Origin: Chloroflexota bacterium
Lineage (GTDB): Bacteria; Chloroflexota; Anaerolineae; Anaerolineales; UBA11579
NCBI GenBank assembly: GCA_016191875.1
Contig: JACPVG010000036.1
Coordinates: forward strand, 186,001 to 250,000
Reading direction: 5' to 3'
DNA length: 64,000 bases
Shown here piece by piece: positions 22,924 through 30,770 of this stretch (positions within the stretch are counted from its first letter, which is position 1; the number at the start of each line of letters is the position of its first letter). The position numbers were made by a program, and so were the translations under genes. The notes beneath the pieces were generated by a model, which saw only the letters and a list, made by a program, of their open reading frames with translations, made no database searches and was not told the DNA's origin.

Positions 22924-23631
22924 ATGCTCGACAAAATCTCCCCGTGGGTGGGAATCGTGAGTAGTATCATGCAAGCAATCCCAGGATTAAGGGAACTTGC
23001 GCCCGGCCCGCGCTTGCGCGTAATGGGGACGGAGACGAGAATACAGCGCGTCTTCCAGTATGAGATTAGTACAGAGTTGCGGGAAGAAGTCGATGGTGAT
23101 GAATCCTTTTTTGTAACAACAACTACCGGGCCGCCAACAGTTTTGCACTGGGATAAAAAGTACAAAAAGGTCGGTGAGCGTGATGCTCAATTCGCGTTGG
23201 TTTTCATTGAAAACAAACCACTGTACCCGACTACAAATAGCGATGCGATGCATGTTACAGCCACAATGGATTACATTGGTAACAGTGTGCAAATCTATGG
23301 TCTGAAAGGGCGATTCTGGGAAACAGGAAAGACAAAGAGGGTCGTGGCAATAGAAGACGCTGACACTGCAACGACCATTGAGCGATTGCCAAATGGAACG
23401 CGCATAGCCCTTGTAATTGCGATGAAATACCCCGAAGACAGAGTTGTGTTTGCCTATAATGCGGATAGCAATTCAAGCAAAGATTGGAAGAAATCCGATT
23501 ACCCACTCGGAAACAAACTCACTAGAATCCAGGTTTGTCTTCGAGGAGGAAATTTCCGTGATGCGACGTTTGAGTTTGGCGTATTGGTAAACCACAATAA
23601 CGAGATGGAGATAAGGTCAGCCAATGAGTGA
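22924..23631 (+). CDS. Uncharacterised protein, AT-rich gene
   Basis: 235 residues from ATG 22924 (MLDKISPWVG); ATG 22903 in frame sits one base from the TAGAAT -10 (22897-22902), so 22924 is preferred. A short amphipathic start (GIVSSIMQAIPGL) precedes a soluble beta-rich region. No family recognised. Base composition is lower in GC than its neighbours, as in the genes at 10889, 42948 and 53480. Its stop codon overlaps a 38-codon ORF. Confidence 0.65.
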   Translation: MLDKISPWVGIVSSIMQAIPGLRELAPGPRLRVMGTETRIQRVFQYEISTELREEVDGDESFFVTTTTGPPTVLHWDKKYKKVGERDAQFALVFIENKPLYPTTNSDAMHVTATMDYIGNSVQIYGLKGRFWETGKTKRVVAIEDADTATTIERLPNGTRIALVIAMKYPEDRVVFAYNADSNSSKDWKKSDYPLGNKLTRIQVCLRGGNFRDATFEFGVLVNHNNEMEIRSANE

Positions 23632-23740
23632 TCCAAAAACCAAAATGAAACCAAAGCCCGCAGAAGATAGCAACCACACCGACGAGCGCGGCGGTGGTGA
23701 GGACGATGTACTGACCGAGCAGGGCTTCTCCGTAATTTGA
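23624..23740 (+). CDS. 38-residue charged peptide overlapping the preceding gene
   Basis: ATG 23624 to TGA 23738, starting 8 bases inside the upstream gene: MSDPKTKMKPKPAEDSNHTD and then ERGGGEDDVLTEQGFSVI. Very hydrophilic. The overlap and AGATAAGG upstream are compatible with coupled translation, but no homolog is recognised. Confidence 0.4.
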   Translation: MSDPKTKMKPKPAEDSNHTDERGGGEDDVLTEQGFSVI

Positions 23741-23814
23741 TTAGGGCGATTGACCAGCCAGTTCAATGGCTACTTGATGTCAAAGGATTGTCACTTTCGG
23801 TAAAATAGAGACTC

Positions 23815-25275
23815 ATGACCACCACTGACTCCAACATCGAGAAACTGGTGCAGCCGGAAGACCCGCTGCCGCCGGTGACCCTGGCCGACCTGCCCCCGGC
23901 CATGCAGGCCGCCGCGGCGCGCGCCGGCTGGACGACCCTCACCCCGGTGCAGGCCTATGGCATCCCCTACCTGCGGGCGCAGCGCGACATGATGATGCAG
24001 GCGCGCACCGGCAGCGGCAAGACCGGCGCCTTCGTGCTGCCCATCGTCGAGCGCATCGATATCCGCAAGCCGGTCACCCAGGCGCTGGTGCTCGCCCCCA
24101 CCCGCGAACTCGCCAACCAGGTCACCGAAGAAGCCCACCTGCTGGCGGGCGACAGCGGCCTGCGCGCCGTGCCGGTGTATGGCGGCGTATCCTACGGCCC
24201 GCAGGAGCGCGGCTTCCGCGAAGGCGCGCATCTGGTGGTCGGCACCCCGGGGCGCATCCTCGACCATCTGCTCAAGCGCAACCTCAAACTGGACGGCCTG
24301 CAAGTGCTGGTGTTCGATGAAGCCGACCGCATGCTCTCGATGGGCTTCTACCCGGACATGCGCCGGTTGCAGCAGTTCCTGCCCGACAGCGACTACACCG
24401 CCGCCATGTTCTCGGCCACCTTCCCGGCGCACGTGCAGAGCCTGGCGCGCCAGTTCCTCGACGAACCCGGCTTCCTGTCGCTCAGCCGCGACCATGTGCA
24501 CGTCACCGACACGCTGCACGCCCTCTACGTGGTGCCGGGCATGCAGAAAGACCGCATCCTGGTCAGGCTGATCGAGATGGAAAACCCGGCCCAGGCGATC
24601 ATCTTCTGCAACACCAAAGACCGGGTGCATTACGTCGCCCGCGTGCTGCAGCGCTTCGGCTACGACGCCGACGAACTGAGCAGCGACATCGCCCAGAAGA
24701 AACGCGAGCAGATTCTCCAGCGCGTGCGGGATGGCGTACTGCGCTTCCTGGTCGCCACCGACGTGGCGGCGCGCGGCCTCGACATTCCCGAACTTTCGCA
24801 CGTGTTCCAGTACGAACTGCCCGAAGAGCACGAGTTGTATATCCACCGCGCCGGGCGCACCGGCCGGGCGGGCGCATCCGGCACGGCCATCACCCTGGCG
24901 GCCGCCGACGAAATGCGCTACGTGCGGCGCGTGCAGGGCGCCTACAAGATCGACTTTGAGGAGCGCGATATGCCTACCGATGAAGACGTTGAAAGCCTGG
25001 TCACCCAGCGATTGACCGCCATCCTGGAGCAGCGCATGCGCGACCGCGACCGCCTGCAAATTGAGCGCATGCGGCGCTTTGAGCCGCTGCTGGAAGACCT
25101 GCTGGCCAACGAGGAGGGCCGCGCCCTGCTCACCATGCTGCTGGATGACACCTATCACCTCGCCCAGCACCAGCCGCCGGAGTTACCGCCGGTTGGCACC
25201 ACCAGCCGCAAGGAGGGTGGCGAGGGCAGCGGCGGCGCGGGTGGACGGCGACGCCCGCGCAATCGCCGCCGGTGA
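23815..25275 (+). CDS. DEAD-box ATP-dependent RNA helicase
   Basis: 486 residues. Motifs in order: Q motif region (GWTTLTPVQAYGIPYL), I ARTGSGKT, Ia PTREL, II VFDEADRM, III SAT, IV IIFCNTK, V ATDVAARGLD, VI HRAGRTGRAG. The C-terminus has a coiled, charged region (about 390-450) and a Gly/Arg tail (GGAGGRRRPRNRRR) likely to bind RNA. RNA unwinding in ribosome assembly or decay is typical for the family. -10 TAAAAT (23801-23806) lies 8 bases before ATG. Confidence 0.95.
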   Translation: MTTTDSNIEKLVQPEDPLPPVTLADLPPAMQAAAARAGWTTLTPVQAYGIPYLRAQRDMMMQARTGSGKTGAFVLPIVERIDIRKPVTQALVLAPTRELANQVTEEAHLLAGDSGLRAVPVYGGVSYGPQERGFREGAHLVVGTPGRILDHLLKRNLKLDGLQVLVFDEADRMLSMGFYPDMRRLQQFLPDSDYTAAMFSATFPAHVQSLARQFLDEPGFLSLSRDHVHVTDTLHALYVVPGMQKDRILVRLIEMENPAQAIIFCNTKDRVHYVARVLQRFGYDADELSSDIAQKKREQILQRVRDGVLRFLVATDVAARGLDIPELSHVFQYELPEEHELYIHRAGRTGRAGASGTAITLAAADEMRYVRRVQGAYKIDFEERDMPTDEDVESLVTQRLTAILEQRMRDRDRLQIERMRRFEPLLEDLLANEEGRALLTMLLDDTYHLAQHQPPELPPVGTTSRKEGGEGSGGAGGRRRPRNRRR

Positions 25276-25290
25276 GCGCGCCCGTGGTTC

Positions 25291-25510
25291 TTGTCATTCC
25301 GAAGAAGCGGCCGACCCTGTTTTGCACTTGCCAGTAACTCGCTCTGCGACTGAGGAATCTCGCGCGAGTCGTGATGTTTGCGGCAATGCCACGACGGAAA
25401 AGCGGCACATCTGTCTGGACTTCCTTCGCCGCGCTCAGGACAGGCCCTCGGTCGCGGAGCGGAAAGAACACACGTTATCTGCTATTCTGACTGCTGCCTC
25501 GGAATGACAA
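25291..25510. repeat. 220-bp element with 12-bp terminal inverted repeats, copy 1
   Basis: Begins TTGTCATTCCGA (25291-25302) and ends TCGGAATGACAA (25499-25510), perfect inverted repeats. Contains GACTGAGGAATCTCGC internally and no ORF of note. It fills most of 25276-25623; what is left is the upstream region of the next gene, with no further feature seen. Confidence 0.8.
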
Positions 25511-25623
25511 AACCCTTCCCCGCCTTTACCATCTTTTTACATCCCCCTAGCACTCTCCAAACACCCCTCCGGTATCCTTCAGACAGCGCAAACTAGCGCG
25601 CACAACACACTGGAGGTGTACCG

Positions 25624-26547
25624 ATGTTCAAGAAAGCACTGTTTTCCCTGCTGGCCGTTGGCCTCGCCGCCGCGCTGGCCGCCGTGCCGGCCCTGGCCCA
25701 GGGCGATGGCCCGGGCGGGCCGGGCGGCCCCGGTCGCCCCGGCGCGCCGCTCGGCGAGGTCACCGAGATCGGCAGCGACTCGTTCACCGTCAGCAACCCG
25801 CGCGGCGAACGCACCCTGCTCGTCACCGACGAAACCGTCTTCCACCACTTCGATGGCAGCCAGGCATCTTTCGCCGACCTGCACGTTGGGCAGTGGGTGA
25901 CCGGCCGCGCCGAGCCGAATGACGACGACACGTGGACGGCGCTCAATGTCATCCTCCTGCCGGAGGACTTCGAGCCCGGCGAGTTCAAGCCCGGCAGCCG
26001 CGTGGGCGGCGAGGTGCTCAGCACCAGCGTCAACAGCATCACGCTGGAGACCCCCGTAGGCGAGCATGTGATCGTGATGGTCAACGCCGAGACCGAGTAC
26101 GTGGGCGGCGTCGCCAGCCTCTCGGAAGTTGAGGCGGGCATGACCGTTGCCATCGCCTACGAGGAGCAGGAAGACGGCTCCCTGCTGGCCGTGCAGGTGC
26201 TGGCCGGGCCGTACAGCGGCGAACCCCGCGCCATCGGCCGCATCACCGCCATCGGCGCCGGCAGCCTGACCATCGAGAACCGCTTCGGCCAGACGCTCAC
26301 CTTCCAGGTGAACGCCGACACCGCCTTTCTCAGCCGCGACAACAGCCTGACCGGGCTGGATGATCTTGAGGAAGGCCAGGGCGTGATGGTCATCTACGCG
26401 ACCCAGGCGGATGGCAGCCTGCTCGCCATCGCCATCGCCGCCGGCCACCCCGGCGGGCCCGGCGCTCCTGGCGGTCCCGGAGGGCCAGGTGGCCCCGGCG
26501 GGCCGGGAGGACCGGGCGGCAGCGGGTTCGGCGGCCCGCAGGGATAA
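25624..26547 (+). CDS. Secreted protein with three DUF5666-type repeats and a collagen-like tail
   Basis: 307 residues. Signal peptide 1-25 (MFKKALFSLLAVGLAAALA, cut after ALAQ). Three beta-barrel-like repeats of about 75 residues follow (starting GEVTEIGSDSFTV, GEVLSTSVNSITL and GRITAIGAGSLTI), each with a VTDETVF- or VNADTAF-type strand. Both ends of the mature protein carry Gly-Pro tracts: GPGGPGGPGRPG at the start, and about ten GGP-type triplets from 279 to the end. AGGAGG... RBS: GGAGGTG before ATG. Function unknown; probably extracellular. Confidence 0.82.
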   Translation: MFKKALFSLLAVGLAAALAAVPALAQGDGPGGPGGPGRPGAPLGEVTEIGSDSFTVSNPRGERTLLVTDETVFHHFDGSQASFADLHVGQWVTGRAEPNDDDTWTALNVILLPEDFEPGEFKPGSRVGGEVLSTSVNSITLETPVGEHVIVMVNAETEYVGGVASLSEVEAGMTVAIAYEEQEDGSLLAVQVLAGPYSGEPRAIGRITAIGAGSLTIENRFGQTLTFQVNADTAFLSRDNSLTGLDDLEEGQGVMVIYATQADGSLLAIAIAAGHPGGPGAPGGPGGPGGPGGPGGPGGSGFGGPQG

Positions 26548-26552
26548 ATGAG

Positions 26553-26592
26553 AAGACCCCAAAGGCCGGGAAAACCTTTGGGGTCTTTTTTT
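26553..26592 (+). terminator. Strong rho-independent terminator
   Basis: Stem AAGACCCCAAAGG (26553-26565) / CCTTTGGGGTCTT (26575-26587), followed by TTTTT. Its CCCAAAGG core recurs in hairpins at 28191 and 56640. Confidence 0.9.
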
Positions 26593-26612
26593 GGGCTGCT
26601 ATCGGATGGCGT

Positions 26613-27257
26613 TCAGGCGCGCTGGTAAAGGATGACTTGCCAGAAGCCCCGCCGCTTGTAGAAACTGCGGCGCAGGCCGTGCTCGTCGAGGATGCGTTCG
26701 ATCTCCTGCGTCGAATGGATGAACATCCGATACTGAGTCCGGGCGAACAGTTTCAGGAAGAAGTTCGCCACGGCCGCGCCCCTTGCCACCCACCGCCCGT
26801 CGATGGGGATGACGATGGCATACAGGCCCTTCGCCAACCGGGCCGAAGCCGCCACCAGGGCGGGCATATCGTCGTAGCAGCAGATCACCCGGTCGAGCGT
26901 CACGATGTCGGCGGGTTCCAGTTCCGGAGCCAGTTCCACCAGGTCCCCGAAACGGAAATCCGCCCGCCCGGCGTGGCCGCGCCGCTCGGCCTCTTCCTGG
27001 GCGGTCTTCAGGTAGGCGGTCGACGCGTCCACGTGAGTGATGCGCGCCAGGCCGCGCCCGGCCAGTTCGTGCTGGATGATGCCCACCCCGCCGCCGATAT
27101 CCAGCAGGCGCTTTCCCTCCACACCGCCCTGCGCCACCTGCTCGATCAGTTCCCGTGTGGCCTTCGAAGGCCCCTTTCGCAGGTAGGTCTTCAGGTCGGC
27201 CTGGGCGGTCTTGTCGTCAAACATCTGCTCGATGCCGCAGCACTGGGGTCGGGTCAT
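26613..27257 (-). CDS. Class I SAM-dependent methyltransferase
   Basis: 214 residues. Motif I LLDIGGGVGIIQHEL (about 51-65), acidic loop THVDAS, motif IV-like IVTLDRVICCYDD. The fold matches small-molecule methyltransferases; the substrate is unknown. The N-terminus has a CCG-type pair of cysteines (PQCCGIE). The upstream DNA is an array of 7-bp repeats (27262-27289), with no obvious RBS. Confidence 0.85.
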   Translation of the reverse strand: MTRPQCCGIEQMFDDKTAQADLKTYLRKGPSKATRELIEQVAQGGVEGKRLLDIGGGVGIIQHELAGRGLARITHVDASTAYLKTAQEEAERRGHAGRADFRFGDLVELAPELEPADIVTLDRVICCYDDMPALVAASARLAKGLYAIVIPIDGRWVARGAAVANFFLKLFARTQYRMFIHSTQEIERILDEHGLRRSFYKRRGFWQVILYQRA

Positions 27258-27261
27258 AAGC

Positions 27262-27289
27262 GGTAATTGGTACCTGGCAACTGGTGAAT
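27262..27289. repeat. Heptamer repeat array, GGTAATT type
   Basis: Four 7-bp units: GGTAATT, GGTACCT, GGCAACT, GGTGAAT. Located directly upstream of the methyltransferase start. Confidence 0.65.
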
Positions 27290-27322
27290 GATTCGCATCT
27301 CGCTATTCAGCGTTTGAGCCTT

Positions 27323-27385
27323 TACTGTCTACTACCTACTACCTACTATCTACTGCCTGCTGTCTGCTATCTGCTATCTGCCGCC
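27323..27385. repeat. Heptamer repeat array, TACTACC type
   Basis: Nine 7-bp units running TACTGTC, TACTACC twice, TACTATC, TACTGCC, TGCTGTC, TGCTATC twice, TGCCGCC. The array ends exactly at the stop codon side of the next minus-strand gene. Confidence 0.8.
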
Positions 27386-28174
27386 TCACACCCCCTTAAT
27401 AATACCCCCATCCACGGGCAGCATCACGCCGGTGATGTAAGAAGCGGCCGGGGAGAGCAGGAAGACCGCCGCGCGGGCGAACTCTTCCGGGGCGGCCATG
27501 CGCCCCAGCGGGATGCCGGCGGCGATGCGCTTCGCCTCATCTTCAGGCGTGTCGCCGGCCCGCGCCGAGCGCTGTTCGAGCAGGTCGGTCACCCGTTCGG
27601 TCTCCGTCCAGCCGGGCAGGATGGAGTTCACCCGGATGCCTTTCGGCCCCAACTCCTGCGAGAGCGTTTTGGTCAGCCCGATGGTCGCCAGCCGCACGCT
27701 GTTGGACAGCACCAGGTGGTCGAGCGGCTGGCGCACCGTGAACGACGTGACCGTCAGGATGCTGGGGCAATCGGATTGGCGCAGGTGGGGCAGGGCGGCG
27801 CGTATCAGGCGCACGTGCGCCATCAGGCACATGTCGATGGCCTTCTGCCAGGCGGCGTCGTCGAAGGTCTCGAACGGCCCGGAGGGCGGCCCGGCGGTGT
27901 TGGTGAGCAGCAGGTCCAGCCCGCCCATCATATCAACCGCTTGTGCCACCACGGCGGCCGCGGCATCCGGTTGGGTCAGGTCGGCGGGCAGGGCATGGGC
28001 AGTCGCCTCGGTCTCTTGGGCGATGCGCTGCGCGGCTTCGCCGATGCGGCCGGCGTCGCGGCTGTTGACGGCCACGGTGCAGCCCTCCTCGGCCAGCAGG
28101 CGTGCCGCCGCGTAGCCCAGCCCTGCGCTGGCCCCGGCCACCAGGGCGCGTTTACCGGTAAGTTGCAGGTCCAT
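27386..28174 (-). CDS. SDR-family protein lacking the usual Tyr/Lys pair
   Basis: 262 residues. Rossmann motif AGASAGLG (14-21), TNTAGPP in place of NNAG, catalytic-region Ser in TVTSF, and C-terminal PVDGG. Where classical SDRs have YxxxK, the sequence reads LVLSNSVRLATIGLTK, so both Tyr and Lys appear to be replaced. This resembles a known atypical SDR subgroup (LSNxVR...GL-KTL). NAD(P) binding is likely; the reaction is uncertain. Starts ATG 28174. Confidence 0.85.
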   Translation of the reverse strand: MDLQLTGKRALVAGASAGLGYAAARLLAEEGCTVAVNSRDAGRIGEAAQRIAQETEATAHALPADLTQPDAAAAVVAQAVDMMGGLDLLLTNTAGPPSGPFETFDDAAWQKAIDMCLMAHVRLIRAALPHLRQSDCPSILTVTSFTVRQPLDHLVLSNSVRLATIGLTKTLSQELGPKGIRVNSILPGWTETERVTDLLEQRSARAGDTPEDEAKRIAAGIPLGRMAAPEEFARAAVFLLSPAASYITGVMLPVDGGIIKGV

Positions 28175-28190
28175 GGTTGGTTTCGTTTCT

Positions 28191-28222
28191 CAGACCTCAA
28201 AGGTCTCCAAGACCTTTGAGAT
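28191..28222. repeat. CAAAGGTCT hairpin between two minus-strand genes
   Basis: CTCAAAGGTCT-CCA-AGACCTTTGAG, an almost perfect hairpin related to those at 26553 and 56640. It separates the SDR and carboxypeptidase genes and may terminate or process the transcript. Confidence 0.6.
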
Positions 28223-28231
28223 CTGGTTGGT

Positions 28232-29719
28232 TCACGGCCGCGCCTTGCGGATGAAGGCCGCCAGGTCCTGCTTCTGCTGGGCCAGCGACGGTGGGTGCAC
28301 GTACATCATGTGCCCGGCCTCGTAGAAGGTCATCTCGATGTTGGCGCGCAGATGCTCCTCCAGCTGCATGTGCTTGAAGGTGTAGTCGGTGGCGAAATAC
28401 GGCGTCGCCAGGTCGTAGTATCCGTTGGAGACGTGCACCCGCAGGTGCGGGTTGATGGCGATGGCCTCGCGCAGCGTCTCGGCCACGTTCAGGTACTCGT
28501 TCTGCTGTTTCTCGTACGACCACGGCCAGACCTTCGGCGTGAGGATCTCATAGGGCAGGTCGCTTTCGAACTTCAATTCGCGGCGCACATAATCGTACAG
28601 CGTGGCCGTGTAGGGCCCCATGATGGCGCTCATGCTGGGGTCGTTCTCCCACATTTCGCCGGCCGCGTCGCGGTCCACGCCCAGGAAGCGGCTGTCCAGG
28701 CGGCCCACCACTTTGCGCTCGGCGCGCAACAGTTCCTTGGTGAAGCGGAAGATGTTAATGCGGAAGTTGGTGCTGCGCACGTACTCCGGCGTCAGGCCGG
28801 TGTAGTCGGACAGTTTCTTCGCCAGGCCGTCCTGCTCCTCGGCGGTCAGCGCGTCGCCTTTCATCATCAGGGCCAGGTACTCGCCGGCGGCGAACTCCTC
28901 CACCTCGGCCAGCGTCTTGCGCAGGTCCTTCATCAGCCGGGCGGGCAGTTTCTTGTGATAGAAGGCCGTGGCGGTGTACGTGGGCAGGAAGAGGATGAAC
29001 GGCCAGTCGTTGCCGGGAGTGAACAGCAGGGTCTGGAAATGCAGCACCGCCGAGACCAGCATGATGCCGTTCAGGTACAGCCCGTGCCGCTTTTGCAAAT
29101 AGCCGGAAAGGCCGGCGGCGCGGGTGGTGCCGTACGATTCGCCGATCAGGAACTTGGGCGAGAGCCAGCGGCCGTTGCGGGTGGTATAGAGGCGGATGAA
29201 ATCGCCGACCGTCTCGATGTCTTTGTCGTAGCCGTGGAACTGTTTGGCTTCTTCGCCTTCCACCGGGCGGCTGTAGCCGGTGCTCACCGGGTCGATGAAC
29301 ACCAAGTCGGTCTCGTCCAGCAGGGAATGTTCGTTGAGCACCAGTTTGGCGGGCGGCGGCAGCAGCGCGCCGGCGTCGCCCATCTCCACCCGCTTGGGGC
29401 CCAACAGGCCCAGGTGCAGCCACACCGAGGACGAGCCCGGCCCGCCGTTGAACGAAAAGGTCAGCGGGCGTTTGGCCGGGTCGCCTTCGCCCTTCTTGGC
29501 GTAGGCGATGTAGAAGAACGAAGCCTTGGCTTTCTCGCCTTCCTTGTCCACCTCTTCCTTCAGCACCATCGTCCCGGCGGTGACGGTGTAATCGATATCC
29601 ACCCCGCCCAGCGAAATACTGTGCTCGGTGACCGAGGTGACCTCCTTCGGCTCCGGCTTTTCCTTCTTTTCCTCGTCCTTCTTCTCTTCCTTTTTGTCCT
29701 TCTCGTCCTTATCGGTCAT
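28232..29719 (-). CDS. Serine carboxypeptidase (peptidase family S10)
   Basis: 495 residues. Oxyanion-region NGGPGSSS (about 91-98), nucleophile GESYG (about 195), Asp in GYYDLATPY, His in AGHMMYVHPP. S10 enzymes remove C-terminal residues. The N-terminal 28 residues are almost all Lys/Glu/Asp, with no signal peptide, so the enzyme is probably cytoplasmic, unusual for a family often secreted. ATG 29719 with GAGGA 8 bases before it. Confidence 0.92.
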   Translation of the reverse strand: MTDKDEKDKKEEKKDEEKKEKPEPKEVTSVTEHSISLGGVDIDYTVTAGTMVLKEEVDKEGEKAKASFFYIAYAKKGEGDPAKRPLTFSFNGGPGSSSVWLHLGLLGPKRVEMGDAGALLPPPAKLVLNEHSLLDETDLVFIDPVSTGYSRPVEGEEAKQFHGYDKDIETVGDFIRLYTTRNGRWLSPKFLIGESYGTTRAAGLSGYLQKRHGLYLNGIMLVSAVLHFQTLLFTPGNDWPFILFLPTYTATAFYHKKLPARLMKDLRKTLAEVEEFAAGEYLALMMKGDALTAEEQDGLAKKLSDYTGLTPEYVRSTNFRINIFRFTKELLRAERKVVGRLDSRFLGVDRDAAGEMWENDPSMSAIMGPYTATLYDYVRRELKFESDLPYEILTPKVWPWSYEKQQNEYLNVAETLREAIAINPHLRVHVSNGYYDLATPYFATDYTFKHMQLEEHLRANIEMTFYEAGHMMYVHPPSLAQQKQDLAAFIRKARP

Positions 29720-29807
29720 GGCATCGTCCTCAGGCGCTCATAGCCACACATGAACACGGATATACACAGACGGAGGGAATTCTATCAGGCAACGGAGCGC
29801 TTCCCGC

Positions 29808-30620
29808 TCACTGCCCGGACTTCAGCCCCACCACCTGGTCGAGGATGTTCAACAGCACCATCAGGTTGGGGGTGTAGCCCGCCCCGGCGCTGGCCCCGCT
29901 GAACCAGCCGCCGCCTTTCTTCTTGACGTTCAGGAAGCCCTTCTCGATGCGCACTTCCTCGATCTCGTCCCAGGCATACTGCTTCTTGCCTACCTGCAAG
30001 CCGCCGGCCTTGCTGATGGTCACCTGCCCGAACTGCACCGGCTGGCCGCTGTTGTAGCGGTCGGCCGCCTGCCGGTACAGCCGCGGGAAGGTCTGCTTCT
30101 CGATGTGGTCATACAGCCGCTCGACATCCAGCAACTGGTCGTTGAGGATGACCTTCTCGTTCTTCGCGTTCCACAGGGTGTAGACGTGGCTGGTGCCGGT
30201 GTACACCCTGTTGGTGTAGTGCCGCGTCACCGTGGCGACGGTGTACTCCACTTGGTCCCAGGGCCAGGCCGTGATGCCCTTCACGCTGGAATGGGCGAAG
30301 CCGTTCGCGTACAGCACGGCGCCCAGTTTTCTCGTCCGGAAGATGCCCCACAGCGAGCCGGCGGCCAGCGCAAAGGCAACCAGCGCGCCCGCCGCCCACA
30401 ACCCGGCTTCTTTCAGCACCACGGCGTAGTAGTAGATGCCCCACTTGTTCCAGAACACCAGGGCCGCGCCGCCCAGCGCGCCCAGCCCGGCCAGGGCGAA
30501 CACCGCCACGCCGAACCAGCTCCACCCCGTCACCTTGCCGGCGAAGACCTCCACCGCCGCGCCCAGCCCCTGCACGCGCTCGAATCGTTTGGGTACTGCC
30601 GGGTCGCCGTTTTGATCCAT
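29808..30620 (-). CDS. Membrane protein, DUF6585/PH-like
   Basis: 270 residues from ATG 30620 (MDQNGDPAVP), chosen because GGAG lies 6 bases before it. Two transmembrane helices at about 33-57 and 73-93 precede a cytoplasmic region with TRKLGAVLYANGF and VYTGTSHVYTLWNAKNEKV, a beta-rich pattern like a PH-type domain. Function unknown. Confidence 0.7.
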   Translation of the reverse strand: MDQNGDPAVPKRFERVQGLGAAVEVFAGKVTGWSWFGVAVFALAGLGALGGAALVFWNKWGIYYYAVVLKEAGLWAAGALVAFALAAGSLWGIFRTRKLGAVLYANGFAHSSVKGITAWPWDQVEYTVATVTRHYTNRVYTGTSHVYTLWNAKNEKVILNDQLLDVERLYDHIEKQTFPRLYRQAADRYNSGQPVQFGQVTISKAGGLQVGKKQYAWDEIEEVRIEKGFLNVKKKGGGWFSGASAGAGYTPNLMVLLNILDQVVGLKSGQ

Positions 30621-30653
30621 GTTCTGCTCCATTATGGGGGAAAACGTCAACGA

Positions 30654-30685
30654 GTTGCCTCGTTGCCTCGTTGCCTGGTTGCCTC
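30654..30685. repeat. Octamer repeat array, GTTGCCTC type
   Basis: Four 8-bp units: GTTGCCTC twice, GTTGCCTG, GTTGCCTC. Lies in the divergent gap between a minus- and a plus-strand gene. Confidence 0.75.
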
Positions 30686-30770
30686 GCTTTCCGATTGATT
30701 ATGCCAGATTTCGCGCGCCACGGGCGCTCCCAAAATGGACTATACTGGGCAGAGGGTATCCATTGGCCGC

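Noticed and set aside
27323..27385. Possible CRISPR-like array
   Set aside because: The period is 7 bp with no spacers; it is a degenerate heptamer array.
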